From: Cellulomonas sp. APG4
GTDB lineage: Bacteria > Actinomycetota > Actinomycetes > Actinomycetales > Cellulomonadaceae
DNA: 64,000 nucleotides
Assembly: GCF_009996735.1 (NCBI RefSeq)
Contig: NZ_JAACYI010000020.1
Location: 1-64,000, forward strand
Direction: 5' to 3'
Part shown: positions 22,176 to 31,562 of the stretch, one piece after another
Position numbering within the stretch: the stretch's first letter is position 1
Layout of the letters: each line of letters starts with the position of its first letter
Notes under the pieces: model-generated
The model's input: only the letters and a program-made list of their open reading frames with translations
What the model was told of the DNA's origin: nothing
Databases searched by the model: none
Position numbers and translations under genes: made by a program

Positions 22176-22188
22176 TAGTGTGGGACGG
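22176..22188 (+). promoter_or_regulatory. pgsA promoter, leaderless layout
   Basis: TAGTGT (22176-22181), 6 nt, then GTG 22188. The position of a -35 box would fall within the last 27-bp repeat. Confidence 0.55.
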
Positions 22189-22754
22189 TGCCCGGGACGA
22201 CATCGGTGTGGAACCTCGCCAACACGGTGACGGTCGCGCGCATCGCGCTCGTGCCCCTCGTCGTCCTGGCGATCCTCGCCGACGACGGCGGGGGCGGCTG
22301 GCGCTGGGTCGCGGGGGCGCTCTTCGCCCTCGCGGCGGCGACGGACCGTCTCGACGGCTACCTCGCGCGACGGCTCGACCAGGTCACGGACTGGGGAAAG
22401 ATGGTCGACCCGATCGCCGACAAGGCCCTCATCGGTGCCACGCTCGTCACGCTCTCGGCGCTCGGCGACGTGCCGTGGTGGATCACGATCGTGGTCGCCG
22501 TGCGCGAGCTCGGCATCACGGCCATGCGCTTCGCGGTCCTGAGGTACGTGGTCATCCCGGCGTCACGCGGCGGCAAGCTCAAGACCGTCCTGCAGTCCGT
22601 CGGCCTCGGCATGTTCGTCGTACCGCTCGGGACGCTGCCGGCCTTCGTCCAGGTCACCGCATGGGTCGTGCTGCTCGCCTCGGTCGTGGTGACGGTGGTG
22701 ACCGGCGTCGACTACCTCCGGCGCGGCTGGGCGGTGCGCCAGGGCGTCGTGTGA
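22188..22754 (+). CDS. pgsA: CDP-diacylglycerol-glycerol-3-phosphate phosphatidyltransferase (PgsA)
   Basis: Membrane enzyme making phosphatidylglycerol phosphate, or a closely related CDP-alcohol phosphatidyltransferase such as phosphatidylinositol-phosphate synthase. 188 residues, about five membrane segments. The CDP-alcohol signature with all its Asp, Gly and Arg residues is visible in DRLDGYLARR followed by DWGKMVDPIADK. ftsK-pgsA-cinA-clgR is a conserved actinobacterial order, which supports PgsA. Confidence 0.93.
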   Translation: MPGTTSVWNLANTVTVARIALVPLVVLAILADDGGGGWRWVAGALFALAAATDRLDGYLARRLDQVTDWGKMVDPIADKALIGATLVTLSALGDVPWWITIVVAVRELGITAMRFAVLRYVVIPASRGGKLKTVLQSVGLGMFVVPLGTLPAFVQVTAWVVLLASVVVTVVTGVDYLRRGWAVRQGVV

Positions 22755-23275
22755 ACCCGCTCCTCCCGGCCCACGGAGTCACCGCCGCCGAGCGGCTCGT
22801 GGCGGCCCTCGTCGCCGGTCGGCTGACGGTCGCCGTCGCCGAGTCGCTCACGGGCGGGTCCGTCTGCGACGCCCTCGTCGCCGTCCCCGGCGCGTCGCGC
22901 TGCGTGCGCGGCGCGGTGGTGGCCTACGCGACCGACCTCAAGGCGCGGCTCCTGGGCGTCGACGCCGGCCTGCTCGCTCGCGTGGGTGCGGTCCACGCGG
23001 AGGTCGCGGCAGCGATGGCCCGCGGCGTCCGGGACGAGCTGGGTGCCGACGTGGGCCTGGCGACCACCGGCGTGGCCGGACCGGACCCGCAGGACGGTCA
23101 TGAGCCAGGGACGTTCCACGTCGCGGTCTGCGGTCCCGACGGCGTCGTCGGAACGGTGACGCGTCGGCCGGGGCCCGGCGACCGACGGCTGTCCCGCGCG
23201 GACGTGCGCGCGTCGGCGCGGGACGCCGTCCTCGCGCTCGCCCTCGAACGGCTCGAGCCTGGGCCGCGCGGGTGA
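22751..23275 (+). CDS. cinA: CinA C-terminal-domain protein (nicotinamide-nucleotide amidase type)
   Basis: 174 residues from GTG 22751, overlapping the pgsA stop (GTGTGA). It is the stand-alone PncC-like domain that deamidates NMN in pyridine-nucleotide recycling; the N-terminal CinA half is absent, as in E. coli YgaD. Motifs: VAVAESLTGGSVCDALVAVPGAS, VAYATDLKARLLGV, TTGVAGPDPQDG. The start and gene order argue for coupling with pgsA. Confidence 0.92.
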   Translation: MNPLLPAHGVTAAERLVAALVAGRLTVAVAESLTGGSVCDALVAVPGASRCVRGAVVAYATDLKARLLGVDAGLLARVGAVHAEVAAAMARGVRDELGADVGLATTGVAGPDPQDGHEPGTFHVAVCGPDGVVGTVTRRPGPGDRRLSRADVRASARDAVLALALERLEPGPRG

Positions 23276-23599
23276 ATTCGCGCACCTGGTCCAGGCGTCC
23301 CGGGACCGGTGGCCCTTGTGCGCCCGCGGCGCGCACTCAGCGTTCTCGCAGGCCGCGCGGCCCGCGACGGGTCGGGAGCTCGAGCCGGGAACACGCCGCG
23401 GGGACGTCGCGTTGGACGGGGTGTGACGACGAACCGGAACCGCCAGGGCATCGACCGCGACTCCGTCGGCCCCGCGGGGTACGGTAAGACCCCGACTCGC
23501 CCCCGGGTCGGGCGACCCGCCTCGGTCCTCCCGGCCGGGACGAGTGTCGTACGCAGCGCCCCGGCACCGGTCGGGTCGGCACCGGAAGGAGGTCGTCCG
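23276..23599 (+). other. 324-bp gene-free region before the ClgR-type regulator
   Basis: No gene is supported here. TACGGT at 23480-23485 is a good -10 candidate for the regulator and would give a leader of about 108 nt. A small hairpin GGGTCG/CGACCC lies at 23505-23518. The rest shows no repeats or recognisable RNA motif. Confidence 0.5.
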
Positions 23600-23932
23600 A
23601 TGGTCGTCCTGCGACGTGAGATCGGCGACGTGCTCCGTGGTGCCCGCCAGCGCCAGGGACGGACGCTGCGCGAGGTGTCGTCCGCGGCGCGTGTCTCCCT
23701 CGGGTACCTCAGCGAGGTCGAGCGAGGCCAGAAGGAGGCCTCGTCAGAGCTGCTCGGCTCGATCTGCGAGGCGCTCGACGTCCCGCTCTCGCTCGTCCTG
23801 CGTGAGGTCAGCGACCGTGTGGCCGTGGCCGAGGGCCTCTCGATCCCGGACACGGTGCCTGCAGACCTGGCGACCTGCATGGGTGGTCGTCACGGCTGGA
23901 CCGCGCGCGACGAGCTCGCCCCCGTCGGCTGA
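23600..23932 (+). CDS. clgR: XRE-family regulator, ClgR type
   Basis: 110 residues from ATG 23600, seven bases behind AAGGAGG. The helix-turn-helix (about residues 7-65) reads [38 protein letters not shown], followed by a conserved second half ([27 protein letters not shown]). ClgR proteins activate clp protease and stress genes in actinobacteria and lie next to cinA in many genomes, the basis for the name. The C-terminus lacks an obvious Clp degron (ends PVG). Target genes cannot be judged here. Confidence 0.88.
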   Translation: MVVLRREIGDVLRGARQRQGRTLREVSSAARVSLGYLSEVERGQKEASSELLGSICEALDVPLSLVLREVSDRVAVAEGLSIPDTVPADLATCMGGRHGWTARDELAPVG

Positions 23933-24012
23933 GCCGACGGCCGCACGGGCGGCACTCCACTGCGTCCCACCCGCGGCTGCTGCGCGACCTGAACCCTGCA
24001 TGCGGTGCGGAG

Positions 24013-24843
24013 CTACTCAGTCTCGGCCGCAGGCTGCTGCTCAGGCTCCGGCTGGCACCGCGGGCACCAGAACACCGGCCGCTCCGTCGGAGGCCTCCCG
24101 GCTGTCCCCTCGCGCACGGGCGTGGCGCACCTGCGGCAGGGCCGCCCGCGGCGACCGTGCACGCGCGTGGTCGCGCCGCGCACGGTCTCTCCCGTGGCCG
24201 TCGGGCTGTCGGAGTCCACGCTGCGAAGCATGAGCACCCGGCCGGTCATCACGAGCGAGGCGAGGTCGTCGATCTCCTCGACCGGCGTCCACGGCCAGAT
24301 GCGACGTGCGAACAGCGACTCAGCCATGTAGATCGTCCCGAACCCGGCCGCCCTCGTCTGGTCGAGGAGGGCCTCGGCGATGGGCGTTCGGGGGTGCTCG
24401 CGCAGGCGAGCGAGCGCCACCGGGAGCCCGCGCGCGGGGAAGTCGTCGGCCAGGACGTCCGGTCCCAGGTGGGCGATCAGGGTGGGGGCCTGCGCGGTCG
24501 CGACGAGGTCGAGCATGCCGAGGCGGTGCCCGACGGTCGTCCAGGACGGCGTCGTGAGCAGCGCACGGACCCACGGGCTGCGCGCCGCCCGCGCGGCGGC
24601 CGCGCTGCCGGTGCGCTCGAGGCGCCAGGAGCCCTCCATGCGCAGGTGGGTGTGCAGCGTGCGCCCGTCGTCGAAGTGCGTGAACAGGTGCTTGCCGTAC
24701 GACTCGGTCCCGGTGACGGTGACACCGTCGAGGTGGGCCCCTGCGGCGTCCGGCCAGCGCAGCTCGGCCGCCACCACGGGCCGACCGGTCAACGCCTCGT
24801 CGAGACGGTGCGCGGTCCGGCGTAGGATGTCTCCCTCAGGCAC
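24013..24843 (-). CDS. nei2: Fpg/Nei family DNA glycosylase (Nei2 type)
   Basis: Base-excision repair glycosylase/AP lyase acting on oxidised bases. 276 residues from GTG 24843. The N-terminus PEGDILRR supplies the catalytic proline and glutamate, with GD in place of the LP of Fpg, which marks the Nei group. The helix-2-turn-helix region is followed by the zinc finger CRRCATPVREG and FWCPRCQ near the C-terminus. It lies 54 bp downstream of lhr on the same strand, a frequent actinobacterial repair pair. Confidence 0.92.
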   Translation of the reverse strand: MPEGDILRRTAHRLDEALTGRPVVAAELRWPDAAGAHLDGVTVTGTESYGKHLFTHFDDGRTLHTHLRMEGSWRLERTGSAAAARAARSPWVRALLTTPSWTTVGHRLGMLDLVATAQAPTLIAHLGPDVLADDFPARGLPVALARLREHPRTPIAEALLDQTRAAGFGTIYMAESLFARRIWPWTPVEEIDDLASLVMTGRVLMLRSVDSDSPTATGETVRGATTRVHGRRGRPCRRCATPVREGTAGRPPTERPVFWCPRCQPEPEQQPAAETE

Positions 24844-24897
24844 GCCGTGTCCCCGCCTGCATCGCGATCCCGCGGCCGGGGCGTCGGTCGCGGCCGG

Positions 24898-27800
24898 TCA
24901 TGGGCCCGTGCGCAGGCGAAGCCCGCGTGGTGTCGTGCCGAAACCCGCGGCCGTGAGCGCGGTCACGGCCGGCGAGCCGAGGACCTCGCGGTCCAACAGC
25001 TCGGCGCCGTCGACCCGCTGCACCGTCAGCCGGCCGAGGGCCCCACGCCGGGTCACGGCCGCGAGCGCCTCCGCCGCCCGCGCGAGCGGGTCGGCGCGCT
25101 CGGTGAAGGAGAGCAGGGAACGTCCGCCGCGCTCGACGTACAGGACGAGCTCGCCGTCGACGAGCACGACCACCGAGCCCGCCTTGCGCCCGGGACGATG
25201 ACGTCCCGCGGGCCCGCGGTCGGGCCAGGGGAGCGCCGCTCCGTAGGGGTTGGCGGGGTCCGTCGCGGCGAGCAGGACGGCGTGGCCCGGCTCCGCCGCC
25301 GCGTCACGCGCGTCGTCCCGCAGAGCGTCGACCGCGTGCGGCAGGGCGAACTGCGATCCGCCGAGGTGCTCGACGAAGTACCCGCGTCGCACCTTGCCCG
25401 CCTGCTCGAGTGCTGCGAGCACCCGGTAGACCTGCCCGAACCGTGCCCCGACACCCTCGGCCGGGGCAACCGCGCGAGTGAGGACGCCGTGGCGGTCCAG
25501 GAGCTGGGCTGCGAGCGCGTGGGCACGCACGGTCGGGTCGGCCTCCCGCGGCGGGAGCAGGGACCAGCGTCCTCCTGCGGTCTGGTCCGCTGCCGCAGGG
25601 CGCCCGGGCCGAAGCGCGAGCCCGGTCCCCAGGCCCCGCAGCCGCGGAGGGACGCGGCGCGCACGGTGCGCGGTGCCGCCCGACCGCCCCGTCCCCGAGC
25701 CGAGGCGTGCACGGAGCGGGCCGAGGCTGTCGTTGGTCACCAGGCCTGCCCACACGAGGTCCCAGAGCGCTTCGGTCACCGCGGTGGAGGTCACGGAGGC
25801 CTGCGTGGCCGCGCCCACCGCCTGCGCGTCCGGCGCGTCGAGCCGGGGCCCGTGGCCCAGCGCCTCGCGGACCCGCTCGACCACCGCCGTCCCGAAGAAC
25901 GCACCGCCGTGCGTGAGCACGTCCAGCACCGCCCGGTGCACCGGACCGTCGACGCCGTCGGGGAGGTCCCCGATGGCGGGCGGCTCGGGAAGGGTGAGGT
26001 CAGCCGTGGCCGTCGGGTGCAGGCTGATGAGCCCGTCCCTCGAGGCGAGCGAGGAGTGCCCCGCCCAGAGCACCTCGCCCGACGCCGTGAGCTCGTCCAG
26101 CATCGCGGGTGCGTAGTCGGCGACCCGGGCGGGAAGGACGAGGGTCTCGAGCGCCGACGCGGGCACGACGGCCCCCGCGAGCTGTTCGACCGCGCGCACC
26201 AGGGCATCCACGCCGCGAGGCCGGGCACGCGTGCGTGACGCGTCCTCGGACGGGCCCGCCGGGCCGGTCTCGGTGACCGCCTGCCACCGCGGCAGGAAGA
26301 CGCCGAGCGCGCGCTCGTCGACCGGCTCGACCTCCGCGCGCAGGGCGGCGAGCGAGCGTCGCCGCAGGGTCCGCATCACCTCGGTGTCGCACCAGTCCTC
26401 GCCCGTGCCGCCGAGCGAGTCCGGTCGCAGCCGCCCGCGCAGGACCACGCCGCTGCGCTCGAGGCGGGCGAGCGCCTCGCCGGCCACGGCGGCCCCGAGG
26501 CCGAACCTGTGCGCGACCTGCGCCGTCGTGAACGGTCCGTGGGTACGCGCGTGCCGGCGGACGAGATCGCCCACGGGGTCGGCGACGAGCTCGGTGAAGT
26601 CCTCGGGGACACCGACCGGCAGCGCGACCCCGAGGGCGTCACGCAGCCTGCCCGCGTCCTCGACCGCAGCCCACCACGGGTCCACCGAGCTCGCGCGGAC
26701 CCGGATCGCACGGCGTTCGCGGGCGAGCTCGTCGAGCATCGTGGGCACCTGCCCACGCACGTCCGCGCGGCTGCGCGCGAGGACCTCGTCGACCGTGAGG
26801 GGTCCGTGCGTCCGCAGCAGGTCCGCGAGGTCCTCACGGCCACGCGCCTGGCGCTCGGGTGCGGTGCGCATGAGCTCGGCCTCGGTCTGCTCCACCGCGC
26901 CCGGGTCGAGCAGGTCCGCGATCTGAGAGGCGCCCTCCTGACCGAGGAGCTCGGCGAGGAGGGTCGGGTCGAGCGTCAGGGCCGCGGCACGGCGCTCCGC
27001 CAACGGCGCGTCGCCCTCGTAGAGGAACTGGGCGGTGTAGCCGAAGAGGAGGGACTGCGCGAACGGCGAGGGTGCGGACGTGGTGACCTCCACCACCCGC
27101 ACGCGTCCCGCGGCGACGTCGGCCATGAGGGCCGCGAGCGCCGCCACGTCGAAGTCGTCCTGCAGGCACTCGCGCGCCGCCTCGAGCAGGATGGGGAACT
27201 CGGGGTGCTCGGCCGCCACCGCGAGCAGCTGGGCCGAGCGCTGACGCTGCTGCCACAGGGGCTGGCGACGGTCCGGGCGGCGTCGTGGCAGCAGCAGGGC
27301 GCGCGCCGCCGCCTCACGGAACCGTGCGGCGAAGAGGGCCGACCCGCCGAGCTCGTCCCGCACGGCACCGAGCACCTCGTCCGGCTCGACCAGCAGGTCC
27401 GTGAGGTCGACCTCGGGCCCGGAGTCGGGCTCGACCCACCGGGCTGCGTCCTCGTCCCAGTAGCCGGCCGCGACGACGTCGGGCAGGCGCAGGACGATGC
27501 CGTCGTCGGAGTGCATCGCGGCGGCGTCGACGCCGTAGCGCTCACGCAGCCGGGCCGCGATCACGAGGGCCCACGGGGCGTGCACGCGTGCGCCGTACGG
27601 CGAGTGCACGACGATCCGCCAGTCGCCGATCTCGTCGCGGAAGCGCTCGACGACGAGGGTCGTGTCGTCCGGGACCCGGCCGGTCGCCTCGCGTTGCTCG
27701 TCGAGGTACGCGAGGAGGTTGTCGCCGGCCCAGGGGTCGAGGCCGGTGGCCCGCACGCGTGCCCTGGCCTCGTCCGCGCCGATCGTGCCGAGGCCCCGGA

Positions 27801-29925
27801 CCCAGGCGCCGAGCGCGCGGCCGAGCTCCGCGGGACGCCCGGGTGAGTCGCCCTTCCAGAACGGCAGGCGGCCGGGCAGGCCCGGGGCGGGGGTCACCAG
27901 CACGCGGTCGGGCGTGATGTCCTCGATCCGCCACGTGCTCGAGCCGAGCGTGAACGTGTCGCCCACGCGCGACTCGTAGACCATCTCCTCGTCGAGCTCG
28001 CCCACGCGGCGCCCGCCGCGCTGCCGGGTGCCGCCCGAGCCGCCGTCGGTCGGTGCCGCGTCCTGGTCGGCACCCGTCGCCAGGAACACGCCGTAGAGGC
28101 CCCGGTCCGGGATCGTCCCGCCGCTCGTGACCGCGAGGCGCAGCGCCGAGGGTCGGCCGCTGAGCGTGCCCGTCGTGCGGTCCCACACGATGCGCGGGCG
28201 CAGCTCGGCGAAGGCCTCGCTCGGGTAGCGGCCCGCCAGCATGTCGAGCACGGCGCGCAGCGTGCCGTCTCCGAGCTCGGTGAACGGGCTCGCGCGCCGG
28301 ACGAGGGTCGTGAGGTCCTCAAGGGTCCAGTCCTCGACCGCGACCATCGCCACGACCTGCTGGGCGAGCACGTCGAGGGGGTTGGCCGGGACGGACAGCT
28401 CCTCGATCTCACCCGCCCGCATGCGTGCCGCGACGACCGCGGCGGGGATGAGCTCTCCGCGGAAGGTCGGGAACACGATGCCGCGCGAGACCGCTCCGAC
28501 CTGGTGCCCGGCGCGGCCGACGCGCTGGAGCCCCGAGGCCACGGAGGGCGGTGACCCGACCTGGACGACGAGGTCGACCGCACCCATGTCGATCCCGAGC
28601 TCGAGGGACGACGTCGCGACGACCGCAGGCAGGCGCCCGGCCTTGAGCTCGGACTCCGTCCGGGTGCGTTCGGCGCGGCTCATCGATCCGTGGTGGGCGC
28701 GCGCGAGGACGGTCGCGGCGTCGGCCGTCGAGACGCCTGCGGAGGTGCCCGACTGCGCGGGGACGGCCGCGGGCTGACTCGTGGCCGGGTCCGGCACGTC
28801 CTCGCCCTGTCGGAGCGCCCAGACCTCGTTGATGCGTGACGTGAGGCGTTCCGCACCGCGGCGCGAGTTCGTGAACACCAGCGTCGACCTGTGGCCCGCG
28901 ACCAGGTCGACGACGCGCTCCTCGACGTGCGGCCAGATCGACGGCCGCGGCGCCGAGGACGCCGCCGGGCCGCTCAGGTCCGGCTCGGGCACCCCGCGGC
29001 CCGTGGGTGTGCCTCGTCGAGGTCCCCCGGGCGTGTCGGCAGCCTCGGTCGCGGGGTCGTCGGTCGCTGCGCCGCCTGCCAGGCCGGGGACGGGAGCCGC
29101 GCGGAGGTCGGCGAGGTCCGGCACGGGGACCACGACCTCGACCTCGACCCGCTTGGTCGAGGTGGGCTGCACGACGGTGACCCGGCGTCCGCCCTGGTCG
29201 AGCGGTCGGGCCCCGGCGAGGAACCCGGCGACGCGCTCGACCGGGCGGACCGTCGCCGAGAGCCCGACGCGCTGCGCGGGTCCCGCGTGCGCATCGAGGA
29301 GCGCGTCGAGGCGCTCGAGGCTCAGCGCGAGATGTGCACCCCGCTTGGTGCCCGCGACCGCGTGGATCTCGTCGAGGATGACCGTCCGCACGCCGACCAG
29401 TCCGTTGCGTGCACCCGAGGTGAGGACGAGGAAGAGCGACTCCGGCGTCGTGATCAGGACGTCCGGCGGACGCGTCGCGAACGCACGCCGCTCGCTCGCC
29501 GGCGTGTCGCCGGTCCGCACGCCGACCGAGACCTCGGGGAGCGTCTCGCCCCGTCGTGCCGCTGCCTGCCGGATCCCGACGAGTGGTGAGCGGAGGTTGC
29601 GCTCGACGTCGGACGCGAGCGCCTTGAGCGGCGAGACGTACAGCACCCGGCACCGCTCGACGGAGTCGTCCGGCGGCGGGGTGGTCAGGAGCCCGTCGAT
29701 CGCGGACAGGAAGGCCGCGAGGGTCTTGCCCGACCCGGTGGGTGCGACGACGAGCGCGTGCTGGCCGGCACGGACCGCGTCCCACGCGCCCGCCTGCGCC
29801 GCGGTCGGCGCGTCGAACGCGGAGGCGAACCAGTCCCGCGTCGCGGGCGAGAACCCCGCCAGGGCGTCGACACCGGACGCGTCCGACGCGTCCCGGGGTG
29901 CGCGGGCGTGCGGGGGCGGGGTCAC
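24898..29925 (-). CDS. lhr: Large helicase-related protein Lhr
   Basis: Lhr is a long 3'-5' superfamily-2 DNA (and RNA-DNA hybrid) translocase linked to repair. 1675 residues, the large form with the C-terminal extension. Walker A APTGSGKT is at 61-68 and the box DEIH at 185-188; the second RecA domain, winged helix, beta-barrel and Lhr-specific C-terminal domain follow. A low-complexity Gly/Pro-rich insert interrupts the core near residues 280-340. nei2 follows on the same strand. The start is supported by CACAAT six bases upstream. Confidence 0.96.
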   Translation of the reverse strand: MTPPPHARAPRDASDASGVDALAGFSPATRDWFASAFDAPTAAQAGAWDAVRAGQHALVVAPTGSGKTLAAFLSAIDGLLTTPPPDDSVERCRVLYVSPLKALASDVERNLRSPLVGIRQAAARRGETLPEVSVGVRTGDTPASERRAFATRPPDVLITTPESLFLVLTSGARNGLVGVRTVILDEIHAVAGTKRGAHLALSLERLDALLDAHAGPAQRVGLSATVRPVERVAGFLAGARPLDQGGRRVTVVQPTSTKRVEVEVVVPVPDLADLRAAPVPGLAGGAATDDPATEAADTPGGPRRGTPTGRGVPEPDLSGPAASSAPRPSIWPHVEERVVDLVAGHRSTLVFTNSRRGAERLTSRINEVWALRQGEDVPDPATSQPAAVPAQSGTSAGVSTADAATVLARAHHGSMSRAERTRTESELKAGRLPAVVATSSLELGIDMGAVDLVVQVGSPPSVASGLQRVGRAGHQVGAVSRGIVFPTFRGELIPAAVVAARMRAGEIEELSVPANPLDVLAQQVVAMVAVEDWTLEDLTTLVRRASPFTELGDGTLRAVLDMLAGRYPSEAFAELRPRIVWDRTTGTLSGRPSALRLAVTSGGTIPDRGLYGVFLATGADQDAAPTDGGSGGTRQRGGRRVGELDEEMVYESRVGDTFTLGSSTWRIEDITPDRVLVTPAPGLPGRLPFWKGDSPGRPAELGRALGAWVRGLGTIGADEARARVRATGLDPWAGDNLLAYLDEQREATGRVPDDTTLVVERFRDEIGDWRIVVHSPYGARVHAPWALVIAARLRERYGVDAAAMHSDDGIVLRLPDVVAAGYWDEDAARWVEPDSGPEVDLTDLLVEPDEVLGAVRDELGGSALFAARFREAAARALLLPRRRPDRRQPLWQQRQRSAQLLAVAAEHPEFPILLEAARECLQDDFDVAALAALMADVAAGRVRVVEVTTSAPSPFAQSLLFGYTAQFLYEGDAPLAERRAAALTLDPTLLAELLGQEGASQIADLLDPGAVEQTEAELMRTAPERQARGREDLADLLRTHGPLTVDEVLARSRADVRGQVPTMLDELARERRAIRVRASSVDPWWAAVEDAGRLRDALGVALPVGVPEDFTELVADPVGDLVRRHARTHGPFTTAQVAHRFGLGAAVAGEALARLERSGVVLRGRLRPDSLGGTGEDWCDTEVMRTLRRRSLAALRAEVEPVDERALGVFLPRWQAVTETGPAGPSEDASRTRARPRGVDALVRAVEQLAGAVVPASALETLVLPARVADYAPAMLDELTASGEVLWAGHSSLASRDGLISLHPTATADLTLPEPPAIGDLPDGVDGPVHRAVLDVLTHGGAFFGTAVVERVREALGHGPRLDAPDAQAVGAATQASVTSTAVTEALWDLVWAGLVTNDSLGPLRARLGSGTGRSGGTAHRARRVPPRLRGLGTGLALRPGRPAAADQTAGGRWSLLPPREADPTVRAHALAAQLLDRHGVLTRAVAPAEGVGARFGQVYRVLAALEQAGKVRRGYFVEHLGGSQFALPHAVDALRDDARDAAAEPGHAVLLAATDPANPYGAALPWPDRGPAGRHRPGRKAGSVVVLVDGELVLYVERGGRSLLSFTERADPLARAAEALAAVTRRGALGRLTVQRVDGAELLDREVLGSPAVTALTAAGFGTTPRGLRLRTGP

Positions 29926-29937
29926 GCGGCCATTGTG
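29926..29937 (-). promoter_or_regulatory. lhr promoter, leaderless layout
   Basis: Minus-strand CACAAT (29937-29932), 6 nt, then GTG 29925. It is divergent from the DUF3046 gene. Confidence 0.45.
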
Positions 29938-29973
29938 TCCGGGGCCGCCGACATCTGCGCTCCGGACGCGTGG

Positions 29974-29986
29974 CAGGCTTGGCCGG
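29974..29986 (+). promoter_or_regulatory. DUF3046 promoter, leaderless layout
   Basis: CAGGCT (29974-29979), 6 nt, then GTG 29986. The first base departs from the TAnnnT pattern. Confidence 0.35.
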
Positions 29987-30231
29987 TGCGCTACAGCGAG
30001 TTCTGGGACCTCGTCGAGGACGTCTTCGGCGCGCGCATGGGCAAGGTGCTGGTCGCGGACCAGGTGCTGGGGGCCGTCGGCGACCGCACGGCCGCCCAGG
30101 CGCTGGCCGACGGTGTCGACCCCCGCGCCGTCTGGCGTGCGCTGTGCGACGCGATGGAGGTGCCCCAGGACGAGCGCTGGGGTACCACCCGGCGGCCCCC
30201 GGGGCGCGGCCGAGGTGCTCCGGACGCGTAG
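29986..30231 (+). CDS. DUF3046 protein
   Basis: 81 residues starting VRYSEFWDLVEDVFG and continuing with KVLVADQVLGAVGDRTAAQALADGVDPRAVWRALCDAMEVPQDERWG. This small helical family is found almost only in actinobacteria, usually directly upstream of recA as here. No catalytic motif is apparent and the function is unknown; synteny hints at a DNA-repair or regulatory role, without proof. Confidence 0.88.
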   Translation: MRYSEFWDLVEDVFGARMGKVLVADQVLGAVGDRTAAQALADGVDPRAVWRALCDAMEVPQDERWGTTRRPPGRGRGAPDA

Positions 30232-30261
30232 GACGGCGTGTCGTCACCGCGTGCGGCTCCC

Positions 30262-30284
30262 TCGAACACGTGTTCGGGTACGGT
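30262..30284 (+). promoter_or_regulatory. recA promoter with LexA (SOS) box
   Basis: TCGAACACGTGTTCGG (30262-30277) has the perfect core GAAC-N4-GTTC and one end mismatch to the actinobacterial SOS consensus. TACGGT (30279-30284) follows directly, so LexA would cover the -35 region. The implied start near 30291 gives a leader of about 230 nt. Confidence 0.88.
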
Positions 30285-30452
30285 GGTCCCCAGGGCACGG
30301 ACGGCGCCGCACCTCCACAGCACGGGCGGTCCGGCACGGCCGTGTCGGACGGCGGGCGTAGCGTCGCGACCGTCGACGGACCGCACCGACACCGGCCGCG
30401 GACCCGCCGGACCACCTGACCCACATCGACGAAAGATCCTGCAGGCCACAGG

Positions 30453-30482
30453 GCACGCAGACCACAGAGCACGCAGACCACA
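30453..30482 (+). repeat. Direct repeat in the recA leader
   Basis: GCACGCAGACCACA occurs at 30453-30466 and 30469-30482 (period 16), with a degenerate third unit just before. The stretch is AC/AG-rich and unlikely to fold, in contrast with the GC-rich surroundings. It lies 40 bp before the recA ATG. Confidence 0.8.
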
Positions 30483-30521
30483 CGGGCCCACGGCGGCCCC
30501 AGAGCACCGAGGTGACGACAC

Positions 30522-31562
30522 ATGCCAGCTCCCGCGGACCGCGCCAAGGCCCTCGAGGCCGCGCTCGGCCAGATCGACCGACAGTTCGGCAAGGGCTCCG
30601 TGATGCGCCTCGGGGACGAGGGGCGCGCCCCCGTCGAGGTCATCCCCACCGGCTCGATCGCCCTCGACATCGCCCTCGGGATCGGAGGTCTGCCGCGGGG
30701 TCGCGTCATCGAGGTCTACGGACCGGAGTCGAGCGGCAAGACGACGGTCGCCCTGCACGCGGTCGCGAACGCGCAGCGCGCCGGGGGGATCGCGGCCTTC
30801 ATCGATGCCGAGCACGCGCTCGACCCGGACTACGCGAAGAAGCTCGGGGTCGACACCGACGCGCTGCTGGTCTCGCAGCCCGACACCGGCGAGCAGGCGC
30901 TCGAGATCATGGACATGCTCATCCGTTCCGGTGCGATCGACATCATCGTCATCGACTCGGTCGCGGCGCTCGTCCCGAAGGCCGAGATCGAGGGCGAGAT
31001 GGGGGACTCGCACGTGGGTCTGCAGGCCCGCCTGATGTCCCAGGCGCTCCGCAAGATCACGGGGGCGCTCAGCGCGTCCAACACGACCGCGATCTTCATC
31101 AACCAGCTGCGCGAGAAGATCGGTGTGTTCTTCGGCTCGCCCGAGACGACGACCGGTGGCAAGGCACTCAAGTTCTACGCCTCGGTGCGCATGGACATCC
31201 GCCGCATCGAGACCCTCAAGGAGGGCACGGAGCCGGTCGGCAACCGCACGCGTGTCAAGGTCGTCAAGAACAAGGTGGCGCCGCCGTTCAAGCAGGCCGA
31301 GTTCGACATCCTGTACGGGGTCGGCATCTCGCGCGAGGGAGGCCTCATCGACCTCGGTGTCGAGCACGGCTTCGTCCGCAAGTCCGGTGCCTGGTACACG
31401 TACGAGGGCGACCAGCTGGGGCAGGGCAAGGAGAACGCGCGCGGCTTCCTGCGCGACAACCCGGACCTCGCGGACGAGATCGAGAAGAAGATCAAGGAGA
31501 AGCTCGGCATCGGCGCCCGGGTGGACGCCCCGGCCGACGCGACCCCCGAGGTCGACTTCTGA
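30522..31562 (+). CDS. recA: Recombinase RecA
   Basis: RecA forms the strand-exchange filament on ssDNA and triggers LexA self-cleavage. 346 residues, Walker A GPESSGKT at 67-74, conserved [22 protein letters not shown] and the [27 protein letters not shown] core. No intein. ATG follows GAGGTGAC. The LexA box in the promoter makes SOS control near certain. The recX reading frame overlaps or abuts its stop. Confidence 0.99.
   Translation: MPAPADRAKALEAALGQIDRQFGKGSVMRLGDEGRAPVEVIPTGSIALDIALGIGGLPRGRVIEVYGPESSGKTTVALHAVANAQRAGGIAAFIDAEHALDPDYAKKLGVDTDALLVSQPDTGEQALEIMDMLIRSGAIDIIVIDSVAALVPKAEIEGEMGDSHVGLQARLMSQALRKITGALSASNTTAIFINQLREKIGVFFGSPETTTGGKALKFYASVRMDIRRIETLKEGTEPVGNRTRVKVVKNKVAPPFKQAEFDILYGVGISREGGLIDLGVEHGFVRKSGAWYTYEGDQLGQGKENARGFLRDNPDLADEIEKKIKEKLGIGARVDAPADATPEVDF

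Noticed and set aside
23930-24015. Stop-pairing hairpin between the clgR and nei2 genes
   Set aside because: The stops are TGA and TAG and do not pair; no stem was found in the 80-bp gap.
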